Below are positions 51,225-59,502 of a DNA stretch of 64,000 nt, piece after piece. Origin of the DNA: Candidatus Bathyarchaeota archaeon (GTDB taxonomy: Archaea > Thermoproteota > Bathyarchaeia > Bathyarchaeales > Bathycorpusculaceae); NCBI GenBank assembly GCA_023488905.1, contig JAMDCQ010000018.1, positions 1-64,000 of the forward strand, in the 5' to 3' direction. The translations under genes and the position numbers were made by a program. The notes under the pieces are model-generated. The model was not told where the DNA came from. It saw nothing but the letters and a program-made list of their open reading frames with translations, and made no database searches. The stretch's first letter is position 1. Every line of letters starts with the position of its first letter.

Positions 51225-52220
51225 ATGTTAACTGATGGTTCTAGACTGAGGGTTGGAGTAATTGGGTTAGGCAAAATGGGTGTTATGCATGCTTGCCTCC
51301 TAAACACCTTCCCCCACGTAACAGTTGCCGCTTTATGCGACAAAGGCACATTAATGCGGAAAATCGCAAAAAAGGCGTTCCCGAATGCAATAATCACAGG
51401 TGAAATTGGCAGATTCGCTGATTTGGACCTTGACGCGGTTTGTGTGGCAACACCCATACCAGTTCATTACCAAATCATCAAAGAAGTCTACGGCAGAGGA
51501 ATTGCGCCAAACGTATTCGCAGAGAAAACCCTTACATCCAGTTTTCGGCAATCTTTGGAGCTTTGTGCTTTGGCTGAGAATTCTGGCGTTAACATGGTTG
51601 GCTACATGAAACGCTTTGCAGTTACCTTCAACAAAGCCAAAGAGCTTCTAAACGAACATGTTTTGGGAGATTTGGTATCTTTTGAGGGATACGCGTTTTC
51701 TTCTGATTTCTCGGAAGTTCCTAAGGGCTCTAAAATTTCGGAGGCTCGGGGTGGCGTCATCGAGGATTTGGGGTCGCATGTTGTGGATTTGGCAGTTTGG
51801 ATTTTTGGTGACTTGACTGTTGAGTCTGCGACCGCAAATTATAGGTGCACACCACGCTCGGAAGATGACGTGACCTTTTACGTAAATGGACTTGACGGGT
51901 TGCAGGGCAAGTTTGAGGTTTCTTGGCGTAAAAGCGGTTACCGCATGCCCGAGTTCGGTTTAACAGTCCATGGAACAATGGGTGCCCTGCATGTAAATGA
52001 CGATGAATTGCGATTGGAACTCAGTCAATCACCGCCGACAAGGTGGTATCGACACGACATGGACGACAACGTTAGGTTTCTCTTGGGCGGTCCAGAATAC
52101 TACCGCGAAACCATGCACTTTTTCAACTCTATAGCTTCGGGTGCACATACCATTTCAGATTTCCGCAGTGCCCTCAAGGTTGATTTTCTTTTAGAGCAAG
52201 TACGGGAGAAATGCAGATGA
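51225..52220 (+). CDS. Gfo/Idh/MocA-family oxidoreductase
   Basis: A 331-residue NAD(P)-dependent sugar oxidoreductase: Rossmann motif VGVIGLGKMGVMHACLL, then FAEKTLTSS (the EKP-like lysine site, here EKT), GYMKRF, and EARGGVIEDLGSHVVDLAVWIFG, the typical GxxxDLGxHxxD segment with the catalytic His. It oxidises or reduces a nucleotide sugar or its keto form. GGAGGGTGG before ATG 51225 fixes the start. It overlaps the next gene by 10 bases. Confidence 0.9.
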   Translation: MLTDGSRLRVGVIGLGKMGVMHACLLNTFPHVTVAALCDKGTLMRKIAKKAFPNAIITGEIGRFADLDLDAVCVATPIPVHYQIIKEVYGRGIAPNVFAEKTLTSSFRQSLELCALAENSGVNMVGYMKRFAVTFNKAKELLNEHVLGDLVSFEGYAFSSDFSEVPKGSKISEARGGVIEDLGSHVVDLAVWIFGDLTVESATANYRCTPRSEDDVTFYVNGLDGLQGKFEVSWRKSGYRMPEFGLTVHGTMGALHVNDDELRLELSQSPPTRWYRHDMDDNVRFLLGGPEYYRETMHFFNSIASGAHTISDFRSALKVDFLLEQVREKCR

Positions 52221-53164
52221 CAAGTACACAATTCAGTCTTTTAGTCGGCGACAACCCTTTCCACGGCATCAGCCACCTTTCACAGCAACGAGCACGCACA
52301 CGCTTTGATCAAAGCCAAGAAAACGTCCAACACGCAGCCAACTTGGTAGCGCTTAGTTTGGAGAACGGCGCGGACGGCTTCATGTTCTCAGTCGATCAAA
52401 CCACGCTCTCAATAATTGAACAAGTCAGCCAAAACCACAACGGCGACCCCATCCGCTTGTACGCCATCGCACCTTACGCTTACGAATACGTGCGAAAAGC
52501 AACACAGAACGGCGGCGTCTCAGGACTAGCCAAAAATCTAGCCAAAGAGATGCTTTTTTCTTCAAACATTAAAGTCGTGGCATCAAACGCTGCTGGGCTT
52601 TTGAGGTTGAACCTGTCGGCGCTTCTAAAAACGTATGTTGCATACGAGCTTTCCCGAATAAAAGCAGTGGCTAAGAAAAACGTTATTCTCGAATCATTCA
52701 TGCTTCATGAAATCATAACGGACATGACGCTGGCGCTAAACCTCAAAGACCTATGCAAAACCTACATTACATTCCTAGAAGAGCAAAACATTCGGCCTGG
52801 ATTTGAAACACGCAACTTCCCCTACTTAGTCAACAAATTCAGAGAGTGGAACATAGACTTCAGCAAGATAACCTTGACATCTGCTTTTAACAAGGTCGGT
52901 TTTCAGATGTGCCCCTCAAAGCAGGAATGCGAAGAAGCCCTGAGTCGCGCTTGCGAAGCTGAAGTAATCGCGATGAGTGTACTTGCCGCGGGGTATCTAA
53001 AACCAGCTGATGCAGTGGGGTATCTGACTGGTCTTTCTGGTTTGAGCGGTTTAGTGATTGGCGTTTCGAAAGAGCGCCAAGCTACTGAGACGTTTCGCTT
53101 ATTCAAAAGCGGTCTGCCTTCCGTTGAGTTGTCGGATTATGTTTTGAGTGAGGTGAAAATGTGA
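52211..53164 (+). CDS. uncharacterised TIM-barrel-like protein in glycan locus
   Basis: A 317-residue soluble protein with alternating strands and helices suggesting a TIM barrel. Segments that should be conserved are LVGDNPFHGISHLSQQRAR at the start, the FEFSVDQ-type FMFSVDQTT, RPGFETRNFPYLV, and the C-terminal SGLSGLVIGVSKERQATETF. No cofactor motif is seen. It overlaps the Gfo/Idh gene by 10 bases and is followed by a GT2 gene with a 4-base overlap, so it belongs to the pathway, possibly as a lyase, epimerase or deacetylase; no function is claimed. Confidence 0.7.
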   Translation: MQMTSTQFSLLVGDNPFHGISHLSQQRARTRFDQSQENVQHAANLVALSLENGADGFMFSVDQTTLSIIEQVSQNHNGDPIRLYAIAPYAYEYVRKATQNGGVSGLAKNLAKEMLFSSNIKVVASNAAGLLRLNLSALLKTYVAYELSRIKAVAKKNVILESFMLHEIITDMTLALNLKDLCKTYITFLEEQNIRPGFETRNFPYLVNKFREWNIDFSKITLTSAFNKVGFQMCPSKQECEEALSRACEAEVIAMSVLAAGYLKPADAVGYLTGLSGLSGLVIGVSKERQATETFRLFKSGLPSVELSDYVLSEVKM

Positions 53165-54330
53165 GTTTTGTTTTGGCTGTTTGGATCGCGGTTGGAGCTG
53201 TTTTCTTCGGTGTTCCAGCAGCGTACTTTTTGTACATGAAGAAGCGGTCGGCATCTGGCTGGAACCTAAAATTAGACAGCAGCTATTTGCCCTCAACAGC
53301 CGTCTTCATTCCAGTGCACAACGAAGAAAAGGTCATTCGGCTCAAGCTGGATAACATATCCAAAGTTGTTTATCCACCTGACAAGATGCAAATCACCGTC
53401 ATCAACGATTGCTCAACAGACCACACTATACAAGAAGTCAACAACTACGTCTCAACTCATTCCGCGCCGAAAATATCCGTTTTCGACAGTAAAGTTCACC
53501 TTGGCAAAGCAGGATGCCTAAACAATGCGCTGAAAAATGTTGATGCCGACGTGGTCATTATTTCTGATGTGGATTGCTTTTGGCCAAGCGACATCCTTAG
53601 CAAAGCCGTTTCTTATCTCTCTGATCCAGATGTGGGCGCCATAACTGCAAGAGAGTTACTGCTAAACCCTCAGGACACGTGGGTTACGCTTAGCGAGCAA
53701 TTCTACGACAGCACCATTCAATCCGTCAGAATTGGAGAATCAAAGACCCATTCAACCATCTTTTTCCAAGGCGGATTTGCGGCATACAAAAAAATCGCCA
53801 TAACAGAGTTTAATCATGCAACCGACGACTCTGGCACAGCCCTTGACATTGTGCAAACCAAGCGAAGGGCGCTGTTGATTCCAGAACTCGGCTTCTTCAC
53901 GCTCAGCCCCACGAAATGGGTCAATAAAGTTGCGATTAAGATTCGGCGGGCCAGTCACTTGCAGCATCTTTGGGTGCGCTCGCTGAATCTGTTGGTTCAC
54001 GGCAAATTGGTGATGCCCAAAAAAATCGCCATCCCCGAGATAATCCTGCATATCTTCAACCCTGTGTTGCTGGTGGTTTTCGCTGCCTTTTCGGTGGTAG
54101 TCATGTTCCAGTATCCGCTGCTTGCATTGCCGTTGGCAGTCTTTGTTGGCGTTGTGTTTGCTGCGAAAAAAACTCGCGTGACGGCGCTTGAACTCATACA
54201 GAACAACCTCATCTTGTTGACCGCGTTGACTTCGTTTTTTACTAAGCGCAACTTTGCTTTTTGGAAGCCATCGCAGGAATCCAGGTCAACGTTGAACGAA
54301 GATGTGCTGAGAGAAAAACAGCTGATTTAG
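53161..54330 (+). CDS. membrane glycosyltransferase, family 2
   Basis: A 389-residue protein with one N-terminal span, a GT2 domain (FIPVHNEEKVIRLKL, VINDCSTDHTIQEV, ISDVDCFWPSDIL as the DxD site), and three C-terminal membrane spans (VLLVVFAAFSVVVMF, LLALPLAVFVGVVFA). Layout resembles cellulose/hyaluronan-type synthases, with QTKRRALLIPELG near the acceptor site and no QxxRW motif. GTGA overlap with the preceding gene at 53161-53164 supports co-translation. Confidence 0.87.
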   Translation: MSFVLAVWIAVGAVFFGVPAAYFLYMKKRSASGWNLKLDSSYLPSTAVFIPVHNEEKVIRLKLDNISKVVYPPDKMQITVINDCSTDHTIQEVNNYVSTHSAPKISVFDSKVHLGKAGCLNNALKNVDADVVIISDVDCFWPSDILSKAVSYLSDPDVGAITARELLLNPQDTWVTLSEQFYDSTIQSVRIGESKTHSTIFFQGGFAAYKKIAITEFNHATDDSGTALDIVQTKRRALLIPELGFFTLSPTKWVNKVAIKIRRASHLQHLWVRSLNLLVHGKLVMPKKIAIPEIILHIFNPVLLVVFAAFSVVVMFQYPLLALPLAVFVGVVFAAKKTRVTALELIQNNLILLTALTSFFTKRNFAFWKPSQESRSTLNEDVLREKQLI

Positions 54331-54349
54331 TAAAGGAACAACGGTTCTG

Positions 54350-54462
54350 CTGCGATTTTTTTCTATAGCCCCCCTTATTTAAAGGCGGATACAAAATCGT
54401 ATGCGGACAAGCGAAAACCACGCCACCTTTCAGCCGCTACCTCCCCTCCCTTATATAAAGCA
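54350..54462 (+). repeat. dispersed repeat family 2, full copy 2
   Basis: Second full copy of the 110-bp element at 18440-18548: CCCCCCTTATTTAAAGG at 54369-54385 and CCCTTATATAAAG at 54448-54460, with the same 78-bp spacing. The intervening hairpin (GGATAC-aaaatc-GTATGC) is the near-inverse of that in copy 1. Lies in the gene-free 54331-54636. Confidence 0.75.
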
Positions 54463-54512
54463 AAAAATGGTCAGACGATGCGTTTATCGGACGGACCCGC
54501 CGTTCGCTTCTG

Positions 54513-54560
54513 CCCCTCTATAGGTTTCTGCATGGGTCTGATATTTGGATCCTAATATGT
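54513..54560 (+). repeat. dispersed repeat family 3, copy 2
   Basis: CCTCTATAGGTTTCTGCA and the following bases match the reverse complement of 29286-29333. The rest of 54331-54636 has no gene. Confidence 0.6.
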
Positions 54561-54636
54561 CTGCGAAAAACGCACTCAGCGTTGCGCTTTGCGTGGTGTC
54601 TGTTGCGTTTTCCGTGAAATCGATCGAGTTGATTGT

Positions 54637-55644
54637 ATGGTTGAATCTTTCGTTGTCACAGTGGGATTGTGCGTTAAAAATGCTGCTGCCCTCGTCAAGA
54701 ACGCCATAGACAGCCTATGCTGCCAATCTTTCCCCCCGGAAAATATAGAATTGCTCGTGGTTGACGGCAACAGCCAAGACGGCACAATCCAAATCATCAA
54801 AAACAACCTTAAACGCACCTTCGGAGACACCCAATTCATAGAGGAAAGCAGCGGACTTGGGATTGCTCGGCAAACCGTGGTGCAGAAAGCTCAGGGCAAA
54901 TACATCGTTTGGCTCGACGCCGACATGACCCTCCCGAACGACTACTTGGAAAATCAAGTTGCGTTCATGGAGCAGCACCCCGAAGTGGGCATTGCAGGCG
55001 CAAAATTCAACGTCCACATCGGGTTTGGGTTGGCGGCGGATTTAGAAAACATTGTCTACGCTGTAGATTCAATCTATGGGCAACCTGGCAAGGCATCCAA
55101 ATTTGGGTATCTGCCCGGCGCTGAAGGAGCAATTTACCGTGTCACCGCAGTCAGGGGCGTCGGCGGCTTTGACCCCCGCATCAACGGGGCAGCGGAAGAC
55201 ACTGACATCGCCTACAGGGTTAGAGCTGACGGATGGGAACTGACTTTTACAAAAGCGCGCTTTACTGAATCAACACGCACAACTTGGCGGTCCCTTTGGA
55301 AACAATACATGTGGTATGGATATGGGGGGCACTTCATCTTCCACAAAGACCCAAATTCCCTTAACCTTGTGCAGATGACGCCGATAGCGGGTTTCATCGC
55401 GGGTGTTTTGAGGGCTCCAGGAGCCTATTTGTTAACCCATAAAAAATCCTTCTTTATGCTGCCTTTTCACTATACTTACAAGCGGCTCGCTTGGCTGTTT
55501 GGCTTCTTTCGCGCCCACCTAAAAGGCTACGGGCACGACTTAAGCGAGCAATTTAGCGTTTTGGATGATGAAGAAAATGAGTACACTTATCACTGTGGGT
55601 ATCTGCGTTCGAAACGGCGAAAACATGTTGCCCAACGCTGTTGA
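54637..55644 (+). CDS. glycosyltransferase, family 2
   Basis: A 335-residue GT2 protein: VTVGLCVKNAAALVKNAI, VVDGNSQDGTIQII, VWLDADMTLPNDYL (DxD), and GAAEDTDIAYRVRADGWEL near the acceptor site, with C-terminal hydrophobic segments (FIAGVLRAPGAYLL, FFMLPFHYTYKRLAWLFGFF). The ATG at 54637 has a weak TTGAT upstream. Its final 22 codons overlap the next GT2 gene by 68 bases in another frame; the tail from NEYTYHCGYLR onward is very basic and unlike the family, so an earlier natural end may have been lost. The next gene is similar in order, indicating duplication. Confidence 0.85.
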   Translation: MVESFVVTVGLCVKNAAALVKNAIDSLCCQSFPPENIELLVVDGNSQDGTIQIIKNNLKRTFGDTQFIEESSGLGIARQTVVQKAQGKYIVWLDADMTLPNDYLENQVAFMEQHPEVGIAGAKFNVHIGFGLAADLENIVYAVDSIYGQPGKASKFGYLPGAEGAIYRVTAVRGVGGFDPRINGAAEDTDIAYRVRADGWELTFTKARFTESTRTTWRSLWKQYMWYGYGGHFIFHKDPNSLNLVQMTPIAGFIAGVLRAPGAYLLTHKKSFFMLPFHYTYKRLAWLFGFFRAHLKGYGHDLSEQFSVLDDEENEYTYHCGYLRSKRRKHVAQRC

Positions 55645-56476
55645 AAGCATCCTAAGTCAGGATTACCCCAAAGAGCAAATGCAAGTTATCTTCGTTGACG
55701 ACGGCAGCCAAGACAAAACCCCAAAAATAATCAGCCACTACAAGACCCTGCTCAACAGCCGAGCTAAAGCTTTCAAGACGCAAGGGATCGGGCTGGGGCA
55801 TGCAAGAAACATCGTTGTTGACTCGGCAGACGGCGATTTCATCCTTTTCCTAGACGCAGACGAAATACTTACACCCACATACGTACAAACGCAAGTTCAA
55901 ACACTCAATGAAAACCCAAAAATAGGAGTAACCGCAGGCGTCTTCAAAACTGTCCCAAACAACTTAATCCTCAACCTTGAAGTCGCCCCACACATTGTTA
56001 ACCAAAAAAGCTACGGCAAACCCAAAAATTTCGTCTGGAAAACAGAAAAACTCATCGGCACAGGCGGCTCAACCTTCCGCACTGAGGCAATACGGCAAGT
56101 CAAAGGATTCGACGAGGGCATAAGCGGCGCGGGTGAGGATATGGATTTAGTTTTTCGGATGAAGAAGGCAGGGTGGCTTATTCAACCTAACACAGCTGAA
56201 CTCTACGAGTTACACAGCGGTTTATCGACGCCTGAGGGGTTGTGGCGAAAGTATTTTTGGTATGGGTATGGCTGCCAAAAATGTTTCCAGAAAACATTAG
56301 GTGCCTACTCATTTCTTCGCATGTCGCCTCTTGCAGGGTTGATTACTGGGGTTCTCTATTCGTTTCCCGCTTACAGGTTTCTTCATCAAAAACAACTGTT
56401 TTTGTTGCCGCTTCATTATGGGTTTAAGCATGCTGCGTGGACTGCGGGTTTCATAAAGGGACAACTAAACTCTTAA
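55577..56476 (+). CDS. glycosyltransferase, family 2
   Basis: A 299-residue paralogue of the previous enzyme: LITVGICVRNGENMLPNAVESIL, IFVDDGSQDKTPKII, LFLDADEILTPTYV (DxD), and SGAGEDMDLVFRMKKAGW. The end is the same sort of hydrophobic region (LAGLITGVLYSFPAYRF, LLPLHYGFKHAAWTAGF). ATG choices: 55568 or 55577, of which 55577 leaves a 68-base overlap. Two tandem copies imply two linkage specificities. Confidence 0.87.
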   Translation: MSTLITVGICVRNGENMLPNAVESILSQDYPKEQMQVIFVDDGSQDKTPKIISHYKTLLNSRAKAFKTQGIGLGHARNIVVDSADGDFILFLDADEILTPTYVQTQVQTLNENPKIGVTAGVFKTVPNNLILNLEVAPHIVNQKSYGKPKNFVWKTEKLIGTGGSTFRTEAIRQVKGFDEGISGAGEDMDLVFRMKKAGWLIQPNTAELYELHSGLSTPEGLWRKYFWYGYGCQKCFQKTLGAYSFLRMSPLAGLITGVLYSFPAYRFLHQKQLFLLPLHYGFKHAAWTAGFIKGQLNS

Positions 56477-56520
56477 CCATTAAAACAACAAAAAATGAAA
56501 AAGGGTTGTTCGCTGCTGTT

Positions 56521-58161
56521 TTACCAGTAGCGATATGCAAACCACATGTTGAATCGTGGCCAGTAGAGGGTGAACCAGTTTCTGTAGGTGAACTCGAAGT
56601 TGGGTTGCAGTATTGTTGCTGGTTCAGGGTCTGTCTGCTGGGTTGATTCGGTTGGTGCTGGGCTCGGTGTCACTGTTGGCTCAGGGGTTGGGGTTGGTGT
56701 GGCGGTTGCTGTTGGTTTCGGTGTTGATGTTGTGGTGCGGGTTTGTGCGGGTGTAGATGCAGGGGGCGTGGTTGGTTCGGGTGTTGCTGCAGTGGTTGGA
56801 GCGGGGGTTTCTGTGGGTGCTGGTGTAGGCGTTGGGGTTGAAACAGTGGTTTTCGGTGCCGCCACGTAGGCGTTTATGAAGGCGGTGCCCATGTCGTTTG
56901 GTGTGTAGCCGCTGCTAAGCATGGTTTCTCCCGCGTAGACTCCGCCGAGTCCTGAGTCGCTAAGCCAGTAGTATGCACATGCGCCGACGCCGAGGTCGTA
57001 TTGTGCTTTGAGCAGGTTTGTCCACCAGTTTACGTCGTTTTGCCTGTTTGGTGAGCGCTGTAGGCATGAGCCTTCTTCGTTGATGACTAAGGGTGCGGTG
57101 ATGCCCATGGTTGCGATGCCTGCTTGCAGTTGCGCTTTGAGGCCGTCGTAGTCTTTTGCCCAGTATGAAGTCAAGTCGGTTGGAGCGTAGTAGTAGAGGT
57201 GTGTGGTGTAGACGAGGTTGGTTGCATCTGGGATGGCGTTGGCGATTTGTTTGCACCAGCTTAGATCGTTGCCGTAGCCGTTGGGGAACCAGCCCATATG
57301 CCACTGCATCATGATCAGGTTAGTTGCACCTGTCGAGCGAATAGCGTTGTACATGGTTGTAAGGTAAGACATGTATCCAGAGGGGATAGCGTCTACGTCG
57401 CTGCCTAAGTTTGGTTCGTTCCATGCTTCAAAGATCGCGTTGGGGTAGTCTTTTAGCGTGCTTGCCATATCCGTCCAGAACCAGCTCCAGAAGCCTAACT
57501 CGTTGTTGCCGTAGCCTGCATCTCTTAGGAATCGCTGTGCGGGTTCATCCCAGCCGCTCATGGGGAGCCCCTGCCATCCGTAGCCTGTGCTTGCGTATGG
57601 GTCAGCTCCAAACGAGCTGGTTGACGGCGTTAGCATGTAGGGAACGATGTTTACGTAGATGCCGTATTTGTCTGCTTCTTGACATAGAGTTCGCAGGTAA
57701 GTTTTGACGCTTATCGGCGTTGTTGACGATCCGTAACTTGCCGGGTCTTCCTGTGCGGGTAAGATGTTGTCGCGGTAGTACCAGCTTGGGTAAACGAAGA
57801 CCCGTATCATGTTGATGTGCCATTTGTCTCTCATTTCGGCAAAGGTTTGATCCATAACGTCAGTGGGGTTATAGTTCCATTGGTTACCCCAATTGTCACT
57901 TTGGCCTTGACCCCACAAAAGCAGGTCAGGCGCCATGCCGGCGAGGCCCATACCACGAAGGTAAACGGCGTTGCCGTCTGCATCAAGGATATAGGACCCT
58001 GATGTGTGGAGGGCAGAAGTTGTTGTTGCTGCACTAACTGACGTCACTGAAAACGCTGAGATGGTGCCTACGGCGAAAAGCGCGACGATGAACAGTGCTG
58101 TGGACTTCTTTAGTTTGCGGTTTATGGAGTGCAGTCTGTTTGCTATTGCCTGTGTATTCAT
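56521..58161 (-). CDS. secreted GH5-like endoglucanase with Thr/Pro linker
   Basis: A 546-residue secreted hydrolase. After a twin hydrophobic N-terminus (signal to about residue 45) the TIM barrel (about 50-435) begins YILDADGNAVYLRGMGLAGM, a GH5 hallmark. The acid/base is Glu249 in FEAWNEPN, the nucleophile Glu362 in VINEEG, and His321 in TTHLYYY is the usual active-site His. A TPTPTPAPTE-type linker (about 438-510) follows. The final 30 residues (FEFTYRNWFTLYWPRFNMWF) are extraordinarily aromatic and may bind sugar or membrane. Probably degrades beta-1,4-glucan or mannan outside the cell, perhaps to trim the cell's own glycan. Confidence 0.87.
   Translation of the reverse strand: MNTQAIANRLHSINRKLKKSTALFIVALFAVGTISAFSVTSVSAATTTSALHTSGSYILDADGNAVYLRGMGLAGMAPDLLLWGQGQSDNWGNQWNYNPTDVMDQTFAEMRDKWHINMIRVFVYPSWYYRDNILPAQEDPASYGSSTTPISVKTYLRTLCQEADKYGIYVNIVPYMLTPSTSSFGADPYASTGYGWQGLPMSGWDEPAQRFLRDAGYGNNELGFWSWFWTDMASTLKDYPNAIFEAWNEPNLGSDVDAIPSGYMSYLTTMYNAIRSTGATNLIMMQWHMGWFPNGYGNDLSWCKQIANAIPDATNLVYTTHLYYYAPTDLTSYWAKDYDGLKAQLQAGIATMGITAPLVINEEGSCLQRSPNRQNDVNWWTNLLKAQYDLGVGACAYYWLSDSGLGGVYAGETMLSSGYTPNDMGTAFINAYVAAPKTTVSTPTPTPAPTETPAPTTAATPEPTTPPASTPAQTRTTTSTPKPTATATPTPTPEPTVTPSPAPTESTQQTDPEPATILQPNFEFTYRNWFTLYWPRFNMWFAYRYW
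56650..56840 (-). repeat. low-complexity Thr/Pro linker region
   Basis: GGTGTT/GTTGG repeats encode the Pro/Thr linker of the GH5-like protein; parallels 49130-49320. Confidence 0.7.
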
Positions 58162-58360
58162 TTTCTCTCTCTTCCTGAATTGGAACCCTACTGGGATGCA
58201 TCATTTTTATAGGCTTTTGAAAACCGAAATAATGCGCCTTGCAAAGTCTTGTTTGCAAGCAGTTCAGCTACAAATTCAGGCAAAAACCGTGCCTTAACCC
58301 GCACATTTTTTTAGAAAAGCAAAAAACCGTTTGTTTTTTATCCAGACAGGTGAGAAAGCG

Positions 58361-59482
58361 ATGAGTAGCGAAATTGGAGTGTTCTGCCCCACCCTAAACG
58401 TCTACGGCGGCGGGGAATACGTTGCTTTAGCCATCGCGAACATCCTCGCCCGACACAACCACGACGTGACTGTATTCTCCAACGGGAGAATAAACCCCTC
58501 CGAGATCAAAAACTTCTTCGGCGAAACCCTCCACCCCAAAATCCGAGCCCTCCAACAAGCCACCCGCTTCACCCCCCGCGGCTTACTTGACTTCTACCAA
58601 ACCATCCTGCACTCATACATAGCCAAAAACAAATGCGCCACCCTCATCGACGCCTTCTCAAACTGCGTTTACCCTTGGACACACGTCAGCTACATCCACT
58701 ACCCCTACCTAAACCGAAGCGCCTTCTGCCCCGAATTCCCCTACCTAACGCGCCCCCGCCTCAACCAAGCAGGCACTCTCCCCGAGGTTTTACTGGAAAA
58801 AAACCTAGTTGACTACACAAAAAGGTTGGTGCTTGCCAACAGCCGCTACACCGCTGAGGAAATCCAGCGATTCTCAGGCAAACCTGTTGAGGTGCTATAT
58901 CCTCCGTTTGCATCAAAAATAGGTGAAATCGGCAAAAACACAATCAAAGAACCTGAGGAGAATCTGGTGGTTACCACCTCCCGTCTAGACGAAAACAAGC
59001 TTCTTGAAAGAATCCCCCTGATAGCCCAGCAAACTGACAGCGACATCCACTTCGCAGTTATCGGTCGCGTATGCAGCCAAACCGCCCTTGAACGCCTGCA
59101 TTCGCTGGTAAAAAAACTGGACTTAGCTGACCGCGTCAAATTTTACCCAAACGCATCTGCAGAACAAAAAATCGATTTGCTACGGCGAGCAAAAATCTAT
59201 CTACACACAATGATCGGCGAGCACTTCGGCATCTCCATCGTCGAGGCTATGGCGTTGGGCTGCGTTCCCATAGTTCACAACTCTGGCGGCATGCGGGAAT
59301 TCGTTCCAAAGCAATACCGATACAACACCCTCAAAGAGGCCGCCCAAAAAATCACCAGCGAAATGACTGCTTGGTCAGCTGAAAAAAGCGAAGATGCAAA
59401 AGAGATAGCTGCAGGGTTTTCGTTGGAGAATTTTTCTGAACGATTTATGGCACTATTCAACGATTTCTATGGACACAACTAA
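58361..59482 (+). CDS. glycosyltransferase, family 4
   Basis: A 373-residue GT-B fold enzyme: [33 protein letters not shown] and VLYPPF in the N-domain, then [56 protein letters not shown], the EX7E nucleotide-sugar motif in the C-domain. The ALG11-like order suggests alpha-mannosyl transfer to a lipid-linked glycan. GGTGAG before ATG 58361 fixes the start. The next GT4 gene follows after 20 bases. Confidence 0.88.
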   Translation: [373 protein letters not shown]

Positions 59483-59502
59483 AAGTGGTTTGGAGGTTTT
59501 TT

